From DATCLS01 sp036563805 (GTDB lineage Bacteria > Actinomycetota > Acidimicrobiia > Acidimicrobiales > VFJN01), in the NCBI GenBank assembly GCA_036563805.1, contig DATCLS010000090.1, positions 1 to 64,000 of the forward strand: a stretch of DNA of 64,000 nt. The letters are read 5' to 3'. Numbering within the stretch: the stretch's first letter is position 1; the number at the start of each line of letters is the position of its first letter. The notes beneath the pieces were generated by a model. It made no database searches, was not told the origin of the DNA, and saw only the letters and a list, made by a program, of their open reading frames with translations. The position numbers and the translations under genes are program-made. This document shows, in pieces, positions 24,425 to 32,672 of this stretch.

Positions 24425-24525
24425 GCTCCCAGTCCGGTCACCGCCGGCACGCCGGTCATCCCCGGGACGCCGGCCGCTCCGGTCGTTCCGGTCCCCCCGG
24501 CGGCCCGCCCGAGGAGGCCACGGTA

Positions 24526-26070
24526 GTGCTCGCCATCCTGCAGTTCGACGCGGCCAGCGCCCGGCTGCTGTCCCGCATGCTCGCCGCCGGCGACCTGCCG
24601 GCGCTCGCCCGCCTGCGGGAGCGGGGCGTGTGGCACGACCTCGACGCCCCCGCCACCCAGTTCGCGGCCGGCGCCCAGCACACCCTGTACAGCGGGGTCG
24701 AGCTGGCCGACCACGGGCTGTTCTACCCGTTCCAGTGGTCGGCATCGGAGCAGCGGGTCCGGTACATGACGGCGTTCGAGGCGCCGGCGCCCGTGTGGGA
24801 GCGGCTCGGCCGCCGTGGCACCCGCACGCTGGCCGTCGACCCGTACGAGAGCCGGCCGCCGGCCGAGGCGCCGCCCGGCACGCTGGTGTGCGGCTGGCAG
24901 CTGCACGACCGGGTGGTGCTGCGGCGGTGGTCGTCCCCCGACGGCGTCGACCACCGGCTGCGCCGGCTGTTCGGTCCGCCGCAGCCGGTCGACGAGGTGT
25001 TCGGCCGCCACACGGTGGACGAGATGCTCGGGCTGCGCCGCCGCCTGCTGAGCGCGCCGGGCCGGGTGGCCGAGGCCGCGACCCTGATGCTCGACGAGCA
25101 GCCCTACGACCTGGCCTGGCTGACGTTCTGCGCCGCCCACGTGGCCGGCCACCAGTTCTGGGACCTGTCGCAGCTCGACCCGAACGAGCTCGACCCCGCG
25201 TCCGAGCGGGTGCTCGGCGGCACGCTCGAGGAGGTGTACCGGGCGGTGGACGCCGCGCTCGGCCGGATCGTCGACGCCCTGCCGCCCGGCGCCGACGTCA
25301 TGGTCGTGTCGCCTGTGGGGATGGACGTCAACACCAGCCGGGCCGACCTGCTGCCCGAGATGCTGCGGGCGATCCTCGACCCCGAGTCGCGGGGGCCGGC
25401 GGCGGGTGGGGACGGGGCCGACGCGGGGTCGCCGGCGACACCGTCGATCTGGCGCCTGCGGGCGGCGTTGCCGATCGGGCTGCGGTCCCGGGTGGCCCGG
25501 GCCCTGCCGGAGCGGGCGGCGCTCGACCTGACCGCCCGACTGGAGATGCGGGGCGTCGACTGGTCGCGGACCCGGGCGTTCGCCCACCCGGCCGAGAACC
25601 AGGGCTACATCCGCCTGAACCTGAAGGGCCGGGAGCGCGACGGCATCGTCGACCCCGCCGACGCCGACGCCCTCATGGACGAGATCGCCGCCGGGATCCG
25701 CACGTTCGTCGACCTCGACGGCGGGCAGGCCGTCGAGTCGGTGGACCGGGTCGCCGACCGGTTCGGGACCGGCGACCGCGCCCACATGCTCCCGGACCTG
25801 GTCGTCCGCTGGACGAACCGGCCGGCCACCCGTCTCGGCGGCGTCCGGTCGGAGCGCTACGGGACGGTGCTGCGCCACGGCGTCGGCAGCGGCCGGTCCG
25901 GCAACCACACGGAGGGCGACGCCTGGGCGCTGGTCGTGCCGGGCTCCTCCCGCCTGGTCGATCCGCCCCGACCGCCCCGGCTCGAGGACGTGGCCGCCAC
26001 GGCCGCCGCCCTCGCCGGCGCCGACACGGCCGACATGGCCGGCGAACCCCTCCTCGAACCCGCGTCCTGA
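24526..26070 (+). CDS. Alkaline-phosphatase-superfamily protein with altered metal site
   Basis: From GTG 24526 (GAGGAGG eight bases upstream) the protein has 514 residues. It follows the phosphodiesterase/phosphomutase branch: LQFDAAS (first metal Asp), AQHTLYSGVELADHGLF (the TG..P..HG-like nucleophile region with Thr), CAAHVAGHQFWDL, and GNHTEGDAWALV near the end. Two expected metal ligands look changed. The Asp in the usual D..xH..W motif reads as His, and SDHG appears as SPVG near residue 264. It is therefore either inactive or uses a different site. It sits among glycan genes, so a role on phosphorylated glycans is conceivable but unproven. Confidence 0.7.
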   Translation: MLAILQFDAASARLLSRMLAAGDLPALARLRERGVWHDLDAPATQFAAGAQHTLYSGVELADHGLFYPFQWSASEQRVRYMTAFEAPAPVWERLGRRGTRTLAVDPYESRPPAEAPPGTLVCGWQLHDRVVLRRWSSPDGVDHRLRRLFGPPQPVDEVFGRHTVDEMLGLRRRLLSAPGRVAEAATLMLDEQPYDLAWLTFCAAHVAGHQFWDLSQLDPNELDPASERVLGGTLEEVYRAVDAALGRIVDALPPGADVMVVSPVGMDVNTSRADLLPEMLRAILDPESRGPAAGGDGADAGSPATPSIWRLRAALPIGLRSRVARALPERAALDLTARLEMRGVDWSRTRAFAHPAENQGYIRLNLKGRERDGIVDPADADALMDEIAAGIRTFVDLDGGQAVESVDRVADRFGTGDRAHMLPDLVVRWTNRPATRLGGVRSERYGTVLRHGVGSGRSGNHTEGDAWALVVPGSSRLVDPPRPPRLEDVAATAAALAGADTADMAGEPLLEPAS

Positions 26071-26180
26071 CCGGGAGTCAGCGGCCGCCCGCGCCGTGGC
26101 GGCGTCGCTGGTGGACCCGTGATCGCCCGCCACCTCCCCTGGTCGCCGAACCAACGGACCGACCGTCCCACCCACCACCC

Positions 26181-26702
26181 GTGACCGAACCACCGCAGCT
26201 CACCATTCACCCCGTCTCCGGCATCGACGTCGAGGACGTCCACGCCGAGCTCGTCACCCTCTACCGGCGCTGCTACGCAGGCCCGCCCTGGCACGAGGGC
26301 GACGACGAGGTGGCCGCGTACGCCACCCGCATCCGCAGCTGGGCCACGCGCGACTCGTTCACCGGACTGATCGCCCGCGTTCCCGACCGCGACGGCCTGG
26401 CCGGCGCCACCTACGGGTGGCTCGACCCGCCTGAGATACGCGGCCTACCGATGCCCGGCGTCGACCGCCCCCGCGTCTTCCATGTGGGCGACCTCATGGT
26501 CGATCCCGATCATCGGCGCCGCGGGCTCGGTCGACGTCTGCTCGATCAGCTCGTCGCCGGTCGGCTCCCCGCCGCGCTCGTCACGCACCGCGACAGCGGC
26601 AGCCGGCGCCTCTACGAATCCGCCGGCTGGCGCCACACCGGCACCCTCACCCCGCCGGGCAGCTGGACGATGCTCGTCTACGTCCGCGAGCCGACCGGTT
26701 AG
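26181..26702 (+). CDS. GNAT-family N-acetyltransferase
   Basis: A 173-residue acyl-CoA-dependent acetyltransferase starting at GTG 26181. The N-terminal half has TLYRRCYAGPPWHEGDDEV. Motif A is VGDLMVDPDHRRRGLGRRLL, where RRRGLG binds the CoA pyrophosphate. The end ALVTHRDSGSRRLYESAGW is the usual motif B. The PPW pattern is typical of actinobacterial GNATs of unknown substrate. It may acetylate a sugar amine in the neighbouring glycan pathway or simply be a passenger. Confidence 0.85.
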   Translation: MTEPPQLTIHPVSGIDVEDVHAELVTLYRRCYAGPPWHEGDDEVAAYATRIRSWATRDSFTGLIARVPDRDGLAGATYGWLDPPEIRGLPMPGVDRPRVFHVGDLMVDPDHRRRGLGRRLLDQLVAGRLPAALVTHRDSGSRRLYESAGWRHTGTLTPPGSWTMLVYVREPTG

Positions 26703-26728
26703 CACCCGAACCGCGGGCGCGGCCGGCC

Positions 26729-26749
26729 GGGCATGGGCCGACCATGCCC
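26729..26749. terminator. Hairpin between convergent genes
   Basis: GGGCATGG-gccga-CCATGCCC is a perfect 8-bp stem in the 99-base gap between the convergent GNAT and GT2 genes. It could end transcription from both sides. There is no T tract, as is common in high-GC actinobacteria. Confidence 0.5.
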
Positions 26750-26801
26750 CCGGGGTGGCCCGCCCGGCCACCAGAGCCGGCCCGACCCGGTGCCGGATCG
26801 G

Positions 26802-27677
26802 TCAGCGGGCGCGAGAGCGGGCGGGGGCGAGCGCCTCTTGGGCGAAGCCGACGGCGGTGGCGGCCTGGGCGAGCAGGACGAGGGCGCCGGCGGCGGGGCC
26901 GAGGCTGAAGCCGGTCCGGACGAGGTCGACGTAGAACCGGGCCGGCTGGAGGCGGGCGCCCGGGGCCCGGCCACGCTGCCAGCGATGGGCGCCCCGGCCG
27001 TACCGGACCTGCTGGCGCCAGAACGTCCGCAGCGACAGGTCCTGGTGGTGGGCGACGACCGCCTCCGGTTCGTAGGCGATGGCGATGCCCCGGTCGGCCA
27101 GGCGGGCGCACCAGTCGCGGTCCTCGCCGGCCGCCAACGGGAAGGTCTCGTCGAACGGCAGCGCCCGGTGGACATCGGCCCGGCAGGCCAGGTTGCAGGT
27201 CGGGGCGAAGGCGACCGCCCCGGTCGCCGGGTCGAGCGACGAGCGGGTGAGGTGGTTGGTGATGGCCTGGGAGGCCGCCGCGTACGGGTTGTCCGGCCGG
27301 GCGTTGTGGGTGGCGCCGGCCGCGGCGTCGGCCCCGGCGTCGAGGCGGCGGGCGAGGGCCGCCGCCCACGTGGGGGTCGGGCGGCAGTCGTCGTCGGTGA
27401 AGCACAGGATCGGCGCCCGGGCTGCGGCGGCGCCCCGGTTGCGGGCCGCCGCCGGTCCCCGGCCGGCCCCCCGGACGAGGCGGGCGTGCGGGGCGGCGGC
27501 CACGACCTCGGCGACGGCCGCCGGGTCGGACGAGGCGTCGTCGACCACGACGACCTCGAACGACTCGACCGTCTGCGCCTCGACCGCGGCCAGGCAGGCG
27601 GCGAGCGGCCCGGGACGGTCCCGGGTCGGCACCACCACCGACACCTGCGGCTCGCCCGCGCTTCTCGCCTCGGTCAT
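26802..27677 (-). CDS. Family 2 glycosyltransferase
   Basis: A 291-residue GT-A enzyme. VSVVVPTRDRPGPLAACL and VVVVDDASSDP form the nucleotide-binding strands, ILCFTDDDCRPTPTW carries the DDD metal motif, and AAGEDRDWCARL carries the ED base motif. YGRGAHRWQRGR lies near the C terminus, with a short hydrophobic end that may associate with the membrane. The ATG overlaps the stop of the upstream flippase gene (ATGA), so glycan synthesis and export are coupled. Confidence 0.9.
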   Translation of the reverse strand: MTEARSAGEPQVSVVVPTRDRPGPLAACLAAVEAQTVESFEVVVVDDASSDPAAVAEVVAAAPHARLVRGAGRGPAAARNRGAAAARAPILCFTDDDCRPTPTWAAALARRLDAGADAAAGATHNARPDNPYAAASQAITNHLTRSSLDPATGAVAFAPTCNLACRADVHRALPFDETFPLAAGEDRDWCARLADRGIAIAYEPEAVVAHHQDLSLRTFWRQQVRYGRGAHRWQRGRAPGARLQPARFYVDLVRTGFSLGPAAGALVLLAQAATAVGFAQEALAPARSRAR

Positions 27678-29050
27678 GTGAGCGCCGCGAGGGCGAGGAC
27701 GGCGGCGGAGCCGGCGAACGAGGCCACGACCGTCGGGCGGCCGGCGAGGCCCGGGAGCAGGCGGAGGGCCACGACCGCACCCGCGGCGCACCCGGCCAGC
27801 GTGGCGGCCGTGCCCCCGGTGGCTCCCCAGGCCGGCACCGCCGCCCCGGCCACGACGAGGAACGCGACGGCGGTGGCGACGCCGCTGGCCAGCGCCGCCT
27901 CGGGCCGCAGCCGCAGCGCCGCCACCTGCACGGCCAGCGAGTTGAGCGGCGCCAGCACGACCAGCGCCAGGGCCGGGCCGAAGGCGCCGGCGGCGCCCTC
28001 GTACTCGGCGCCGAACACCGCGGGGACGGCGGCGTCGAGCGCCAGCGCCACGACCAGGGCGGTGGGGACGAGAACGGCCAGCAGCCCGCCGGCCAGCCGG
28101 CGCAGCGGCGCCTCGCCCTCGCCCCGCTCGGCCACGTGCGGCAGCGACACCGTGAACGCCTGGAGGATGGCGTAGGTCGTGCCCAGGCCGATGCCGACGG
28201 CGAGCGCCGTGTAGCCCGTCTCGTCCGGGGAGCCGGCCAGGACGGCCACCGCCAGCACGCCGCCCCGGTGCGCCCCCTGCACGAGGGCGGCCCCGGCGGC
28301 GTGGAGCACGCCGAAGCGGACGGCGCCGTCCGGCACCGGGACCGGCGGCGTCCGGGCCGCGACCACCGGCCACGCCGTGGTCACCGCCAGCGCCAGCCCC
28401 GCCCCGGCCGACACGAGGATGGCCACGGCCGGGCCCGCCGACCCGCCGCGCAAGGCCAGCACCGCCGCGATCAGCACCGCGTTCTGGAGCGGCCAGCGCA
28501 GGCTCCAGGCCGCCGTCCTGCCCAGGCCCAGGGTGGTCTGGAGCGCCAAGCTGGTGGCCACGTTCACCGCCAGTGCGAGCCCGACCAGGGCGGACTCGAG
28601 CGGCGGGACCCGCGCGGGGTCCCAGGCGACGGCGGCGGCCGTGGCGACGGCGAGGACGGCGAGCTGCGCCGCCCGCCCCCGGGCCAGCCGGCCCCCGATG
28701 GCCCGGGCCAACGCCACCCGCTCGCCGGGCGGCGCGGCGGGGACGAAGCGGGCCATCACCGTCGGACCGCCCAGCGTGAGCGCCAGCGAGCCGAGCGTCA
28801 CGATCGTGAGCGGCACTGCCAGCCTCCCGTAGTCGGCCGGGCCGAGCGCCCGGGGCACGACCGTGGCCAGCAGGACCAGCGTGACCATCTCGGCGGCCTT
28901 GCCGGCCAGGCTGGTGGCGACCGCGCCGCCCAGGCGCCGGTCGCCGCCTCGCAGCCGGTCGCCGCCACGTGGCCTGTCGTCACGCCGCAGCCGGCGGGCG
29001 GCGCGCAGGCGGCCGCCGATGCGCAGGCGTTCGCCGGTCGTCACGGGCAC
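27674..29050 (-). CDS. Polysaccharide flippase-like membrane protein
   Basis: A polytopic protein of about 458 residues with 12-14 hydrophobic helices in the MATE/MOP pattern of Wzx-type lipid-linked-glycan flippases. The first helix region, AGKAAEMVTLVLLATVVPRALGPADYG, holds the LG..DYG signature found in these transporters. The Arg/Gly/Asp-rich N terminus before it (RLRGGDR-like repeats) is cytoplasmic. Start is uncertain between GTG 29050 and GTG 29044, and neither has a clear ribosome binding site. It is followed by a coupled GT2 gene. Confidence 0.82.
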   Translation of the reverse strand: MPVTTGERLRIGGRLRAARRLRRDDRPRGGDRLRGGDRRLGGAVATSLAGKAAEMVTLVLLATVVPRALGPADYGRLAVPLTIVTLGSLALTLGGPTVMARFVPAAPPGERVALARAIGGRLARGRAAQLAVLAVATAAAVAWDPARVPPLESALVGLALAVNVATSLALQTTLGLGRTAAWSLRWPLQNAVLIAAVLALRGGSAGPAVAILVSAGAGLALAVTTAWPVVAARTPPVPVPDGAVRFGVLHAAGAALVQGAHRGGVLAVAVLAGSPDETGYTALAVGIGLGTTYAILQAFTVSLPHVAERGEGEAPLRRLAGGLLAVLVPTALVVALALDAAVPAVFGAEYEGAAGAFGPALALVVLAPLNSLAVQVAALRLRPEAALASGVATAVAFLVVAGAAVPAWGATGGTAATLAGCAAGAVVALRLLPGLAGRPTVVASFAGSAAVLALAALT

Positions 29051-29121
29051 GGCCGGAGCGTAGGCGCCGCCCACGCACCGCAGCCCGCCGGGCTGGGCGC
29101 CCCGCCCCTCACGTCCGGACC

Positions 29122-29718
29122 TCAGGGCCTGGCCGGCGGCGGGAGGGGTGGGGCGTCCTTCTCGAAGGGGAAGCCCAGGTCGGGCGCGGTGACCAGGGCG
29201 TGGAACGGGATGCCCGCCTCGCGGGCCAGCGCCTCGCAGGTCCCGCCCCGATCGACGACCGGCACGAGCAGGACCGGCTCGGCGCCGACCGAGCGCACCA
29301 CCTCGGCGGCCTCCAGCATGGACACTCCGCGGGTGACGGCGTCCTCGGTGATGGCCACGCGGTCGCCCGGTTCGAGGGCCCCGGCGATGCGGCCGCCGGC
29401 CCCGTGGTCCTTGACCTCCTTGCGGACGCTGAACGCCCGCAGCATCCGCCCCCGGGTCGCGGCCACGCCGGCCACGCCGAAGGCCACGCCGTCGGCACCC
29501 ATGGTCAGCCCGCCGATGGCGGTCACGTCCGGCGGCAGCACGGCCAGCAGGGCGTCGGCCACCAGCAGCATGCCCTCGGGCCGGCAGGTCGTCTGCTTGG
29601 CGTCGATGAACCACGAGCTGCGCTTGCCCGACTTGAGGACGAACTCGCCCCGCCGCACCGCGTGCTTCAGCAGGTGCTCGACCAGCTCGGGATGCGCCGG
29701 AACCGGATCCTCGCTCAT
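29122..29718 (-). CDS. pyrE: Orotate phosphoribosyltransferase
   Basis: Makes OMP from orotate and PRPP in pyrimidine synthesis. The 198-residue protein has GEFVLKSGKRSSWFIDAK, the substrate-binding strand of PyrE, GADGVAFGVAG, and FSVRKEVKDHG with the mobile catalytic loop Lys. The PRPP motif reads VAITEDAVTRGVSML; most PyrE proteins have TTGGS where this has TRGVS, though the acidic pair is retained. The ATG overlaps the purM stop (ATGA). Its place at the end of a purine operon ties pyrimidine to purine supply. Confidence 0.92.
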   Translation of the reverse strand: MSEDPVPAHPELVEHLLKHAVRRGEFVLKSGKRSSWFIDAKQTTCRPEGMLLVADALLAVLPPDVTAIGGLTMGADGVAFGVAGVAATRGRMLRAFSVRKEVKDHGAGGRIAGALEPGDRVAITEDAVTRGVSMLEAAEVVRSVGAEPVLLVPVVDRGGTCEALAREAGIPFHALVTAPDLGFPFEKDAPPLPPPARP

Positions 29719-30776
29719 ACGAACCGCACCTCCCGCCCGGCGGCCGAAGCCTGCCCCGCGGCGCCCGTCTCCGCGCCCGCCGGCACCAGCCGCCCGATCT
29801 CCACGGCCCGGTGGCCGGCGTCGGCCAGCATGGCCAGCGCCCGGCCGGCCTCGGCGGCCGGCACCGCCACCACCATGCCGATCCCCAGGTTGAACACCCG
29901 CACCATCTCGTCGTCGTCCACGGCGCCCAAGCGCTGGATCTCGCCGAAAACCCGGGGCACCTCCCAGCTCGACCGGTCGACCTCGGCGTCGAGGCCGGCG
30001 GGGAGCACCCGGGGCAGGTTGCCGACCAGCCCGCCGCCGGTGACGTGGGCGACGGCCCGCACGTCGACCTCGGCCAGCAGGCGCACGATGGCCGGCGTGT
30101 AGATGACCGACGGCTCGAGCAGCTCGTCGGCCACGGTCCGCCCGCCGAACAGCTCGTCGTCGAGCCCGAGGCCGGCGACCTCGAACAGCACCCGGCGGGC
30201 CAGCGAGTAGCCGTTGCACCGCAGCCCCGGCGACGGCAACCCGATCAGCACGTCGCCGGCCTGGGCCGACCGCCCGGTCAGCAGCCGGTCGCGCTCGGCG
30301 ACACCGACGGCGAAGCCGACGAGGTCGAACTCGCCGGGCTCCATGGCGCCGGGATGCTCGGCCATCTCGCCGCCGACCAGCGCGCACCCGGCCTGGCGGC
30401 ACCCCTCCGCGACGCCGGTGACCAGCAGGTCGACCTGGTCGGGGTCGAGCTTGCCCACGGAGATGTAGTCGAGGAAGAACAGCGGCTCGGCGCCCTGGCA
30501 CACGATGTCGTCGACGACCATGGCGACCAGGTCGAGGCCGATCGTGTCGTAGCGCCCAGCGGCCCGGGCGACCAGCGCCTTGGTGCCGACGCCGTCGGTG
30601 GACGACACGAGGACCGGGTCGCGGTAGCCGGCGGGCAGCGACACGAGCCCGCCGAAGCCGCCGATGTCGCCGATGACCTCGGGCCGGTAGGTGGCGCGGA
30701 CCTTGTCCTTGATGCGGTCGACCGCGGCTTCGCCCGCGGCGATGTCGACCCCGGCGGCCGCGTACGTCTCGCCCAT
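29715..30776 (-). CDS. purM: Phosphoribosylformylglycinamidine cyclo-ligase
   Basis: Closes the imidazole ring: FGAM + ATP to AIR. The 353-residue protein shows AAGVDIAAGEAAVDRIK, VSSTDGVGTKALVA, the metal-binding VAMVVDDIVCQGAEPLFFLDY, ALVGGEMAEHPG, and HVTGGGLVGNLPRVLP, all landmarks of the PurM/PurL ATP-binding superfamily. The C-terminal 20 residues are an Ala/Gly tail. It lies 9 bases after purF and overlaps pyrE by 4 bases, so it is part of the same transcription unit. Confidence 0.96.
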   Translation of the reverse strand: MGETYAAAGVDIAAGEAAVDRIKDKVRATYRPEVIGDIGGFGGLVSLPAGYRDPVLVSSTDGVGTKALVARAAGRYDTIGLDLVAMVVDDIVCQGAEPLFFLDYISVGKLDPDQVDLLVTGVAEGCRQAGCALVGGEMAEHPGAMEPGEFDLVGFAVGVAERDRLLTGRSAQAGDVLIGLPSPGLRCNGYSLARRVLFEVAGLGLDDELFGGRTVADELLEPSVIYTPAIVRLLAEVDVRAVAHVTGGGLVGNLPRVLPAGLDAEVDRSSWEVPRVFGEIQRLGAVDDDEMVRVFNLGIGMVVAVPAAEAGRALAMLADAGHRAVEIGRLVPAGAETGAAGQASAAGREVRFV

Positions 30777-30785
30777 CCGCCCGGC

Positions 30786-32480
30786 CTACGTGGTCCCGTC
30801 GAGGGCGGGCTGGACGATGTCCTCGGAGAACCGCTGCTCGTTGTCCTCGAGCACGTGCTTGCGCAGCGTCACCGGTACCTCAACCGGGTAGTCGCCGGTC
30901 CAGCAGGCGTCGCAGAAGCCGGCCTCGGGCACGCCGGTGGCCGACCGCAGCCGGGCGAGGCTCAGGTAGGCGAGCGTGTCGACGGCGAGGTAGTCACGGA
31001 TCTCGTCGATCTCGAGCTTGGCGGCGATGAGCTCGGACCGCTCGCCGGTGTCGATGCCGTAGAAGCACGACCACTTGACCGGCGGCGACGTGATCCGCAG
31101 GTGGACCTCGCGGGCGCCCGCCTCCCGCAGCATCTTGACCAGCGCCTGCTGGGTGGTGCCCCGTACGATCGTGTCGTCGACGACGACCAGGCGCTTGCCC
31201 TCGATGTTCTCCCGCAGCGGGTTGAGCTTCATGCGGACCGCCCGGGCCCGCAGCTCCTGGCTGGGGGCGATGAAGCTGCGGCCGATGTAGCGGTTCTTGA
31301 CCAGCCCCTGCCCGAGGGGGATCCCGCTGCGGTGGGCGAACCCCTCGGCGGCCGGGACGCCGGACTCGGGCACGCCCATGACCATGTCGGCCTCGACCGG
31401 CGCCTGCTCGGCCAGCTGCTCGCCCATGCGGACCCGAGCCTGGTGGACGCTGCTGGCGTACAGCCGGCTGTCGGGCCGGGCGAAGTACACGAACTCGAAC
31501 AGGCACAACCGGGGATCGACCCGCTCGGGGGCGAACGGGTGGCTCGAGCGGGGGCCGTCGGCGTCGATCACCACCATCTCGCCGGGCTCCAGCTCGCGCA
31601 CGAACTCGGCCCCGACGATGTCGAGCGCCGGCGTCTCGGACGCCAGCACCCAGCCGCCGTCGTCGAGCCGCCCCAGGCACAGCGGCCGGAAGCCGTGGGG
31701 GTCGCGGACGCCGACGATGCAGGTCTCGTCCATCAGCGTGAGGGAGAACGCCCCCTCGAGCGTGGGCACGACCTCGGCGAGCGCCTCGGCCAGGAGGTGG
31801 CCGCCCGTCGCCGCCGTCCCGCCCGCGCCGCCGTCCGCATCCCGCGACTCACCGTTCGTCCCGCCCCGACCGGCCGCCCGGTCACCGCCGGCCCCGTCGG
31901 CGCCGTTGAACCCGGTGCCGTCGCCCCCGGCGCCGTTTGCCCCGCCGACGCCCGTGACGGGCACCGAGCCGGGCGAGCCCGCGACACCCACTGCGCCGCT
32001 GGGTCCGGCGCCGGCGCCTTCGCGCTCCCCCGCCAGCCGGGCCAGCGCAGCGGCCAGCAGCTCGGCCACCAGGTCGCTGTCGCTGGTCACCGTGCCCTGG
32101 AGCATGCCGGCGCCGCGGGCCAGCCGCTCGGTGTTGACCAGGTTGCCGTTGTGGCCGAGGGCGAACTCGTGCTCGCCGACCGAGCGGTAGGCGGGCTGGG
32201 CGTTGCGCCAGGTGGACGAGCCGGTCGTCGAGTACCGGCAGTGCCCGATGGCGAGGTGGCCGGTCAGCCCGGCGAGCGTGCGGTCGTCGAACACGCTGGC
32301 CACCAGCCCCTGGTCCTTCACCACCGTGATCGTCTCGCCGTCGCTCACAGCCATGCCCGCGGCCTCCTGGCCGCGGTGCTGCAGGGCGAACAGGCCGAGG
32401 TAGCAGAGCTGGGCCACGGGCTGTTTCGATCCGTAGACGGCGAAGACGCCACACGCTTCGCGCAGGTCGTCAGTGGTCAT
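30786..32480 (-). CDS. purF: Amidophosphoribosyltransferase with low-complexity insert
   Basis: Commits PRPP to purine synthesis by forming phosphoribosylamine. From ATG 32480 there is a nine-residue propeptide before the Ntn-type catalytic Cys in REACGVFAVYG. The glutaminase domain shows LQHRGQEAAG, IGHCRYSTTG and GHNGNLVN. The transferase domain has VVVDDTIVRGTTQ for PRPP binding, and GFCDACWTGDYP supplies cluster cysteines of the Fe-S form. Residues about 150-227 are an extra Gly/Ala/Asn/Asp-rich loop absent from usual PurF, raising the length to 564. A GTG start at 32525 would lengthen the propeptide. Confidence 0.93.
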   Translation of the reverse strand: MTTDDLREACGVFAVYGSKQPVAQLCYLGLFALQHRGQEAAGMAVSDGETITVVKDQGLVASVFDDRTLAGLTGHLAIGHCRYSTTGSSTWRNAQPAYRSVGEHEFALGHNGNLVNTERLARGAGMLQGTVTSDSDLVAELLAAALARLAGEREGAGAGPSGAVGVAGSPGSVPVTGVGGANGAGGDGTGFNGADGAGGDRAAGRGGTNGESRDADGGAGGTAATGGHLLAEALAEVVPTLEGAFSLTLMDETCIVGVRDPHGFRPLCLGRLDDGGWVLASETPALDIVGAEFVRELEPGEMVVIDADGPRSSHPFAPERVDPRLCLFEFVYFARPDSRLYASSVHQARVRMGEQLAEQAPVEADMVMGVPESGVPAAEGFAHRSGIPLGQGLVKNRYIGRSFIAPSQELRARAVRMKLNPLRENIEGKRLVVVDDTIVRGTTQQALVKMLREAGAREVHLRITSPPVKWSCFYGIDTGERSELIAAKLEIDEIRDYLAVDTLAYLSLARLRSATGVPEAGFCDACWTGDYPVEVPVTLRKHVLEDNEQRFSEDIVQPALDGTT

Positions 32481-32658
32481 AGGGGGCGGGTCCTCGGCGG
32501 CCGGGGGGTGATCGGCCTCGATCACGGGCCCATTCTGCCGTCCCGCGCCCCTCGCGCGGCGAACTCGACCCGACGAGGTCGGCCAGGACCGGGCTCACGG
32601 CGGGGCCGCGGAGCCCCGCGCCGAGAGCCCTCGTTACGGCCCACCTCTCCCCATACCG

Positions 32659-32664
32659 TACGCT
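32659..32664 (+). promoter_or_regulatory. Leaderless -10 element for the GtrA-like gene
   Basis: TACGCT ends 8 bases before the ATG at 32673; TACCGT five bases further upstream is an alternative. It is back-to-back with purF. Confidence 0.45.
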
Positions 32665-32672
32665 CGCGGGCG

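Noticed and set aside
29811..32672. A very long plus-strand frame upstream of and in frame with the GtrA-like gene
   Set aside because: It overlies purM and purF and contains no recognisable protein segment. Real family similarity starts at the ATG at 32673.
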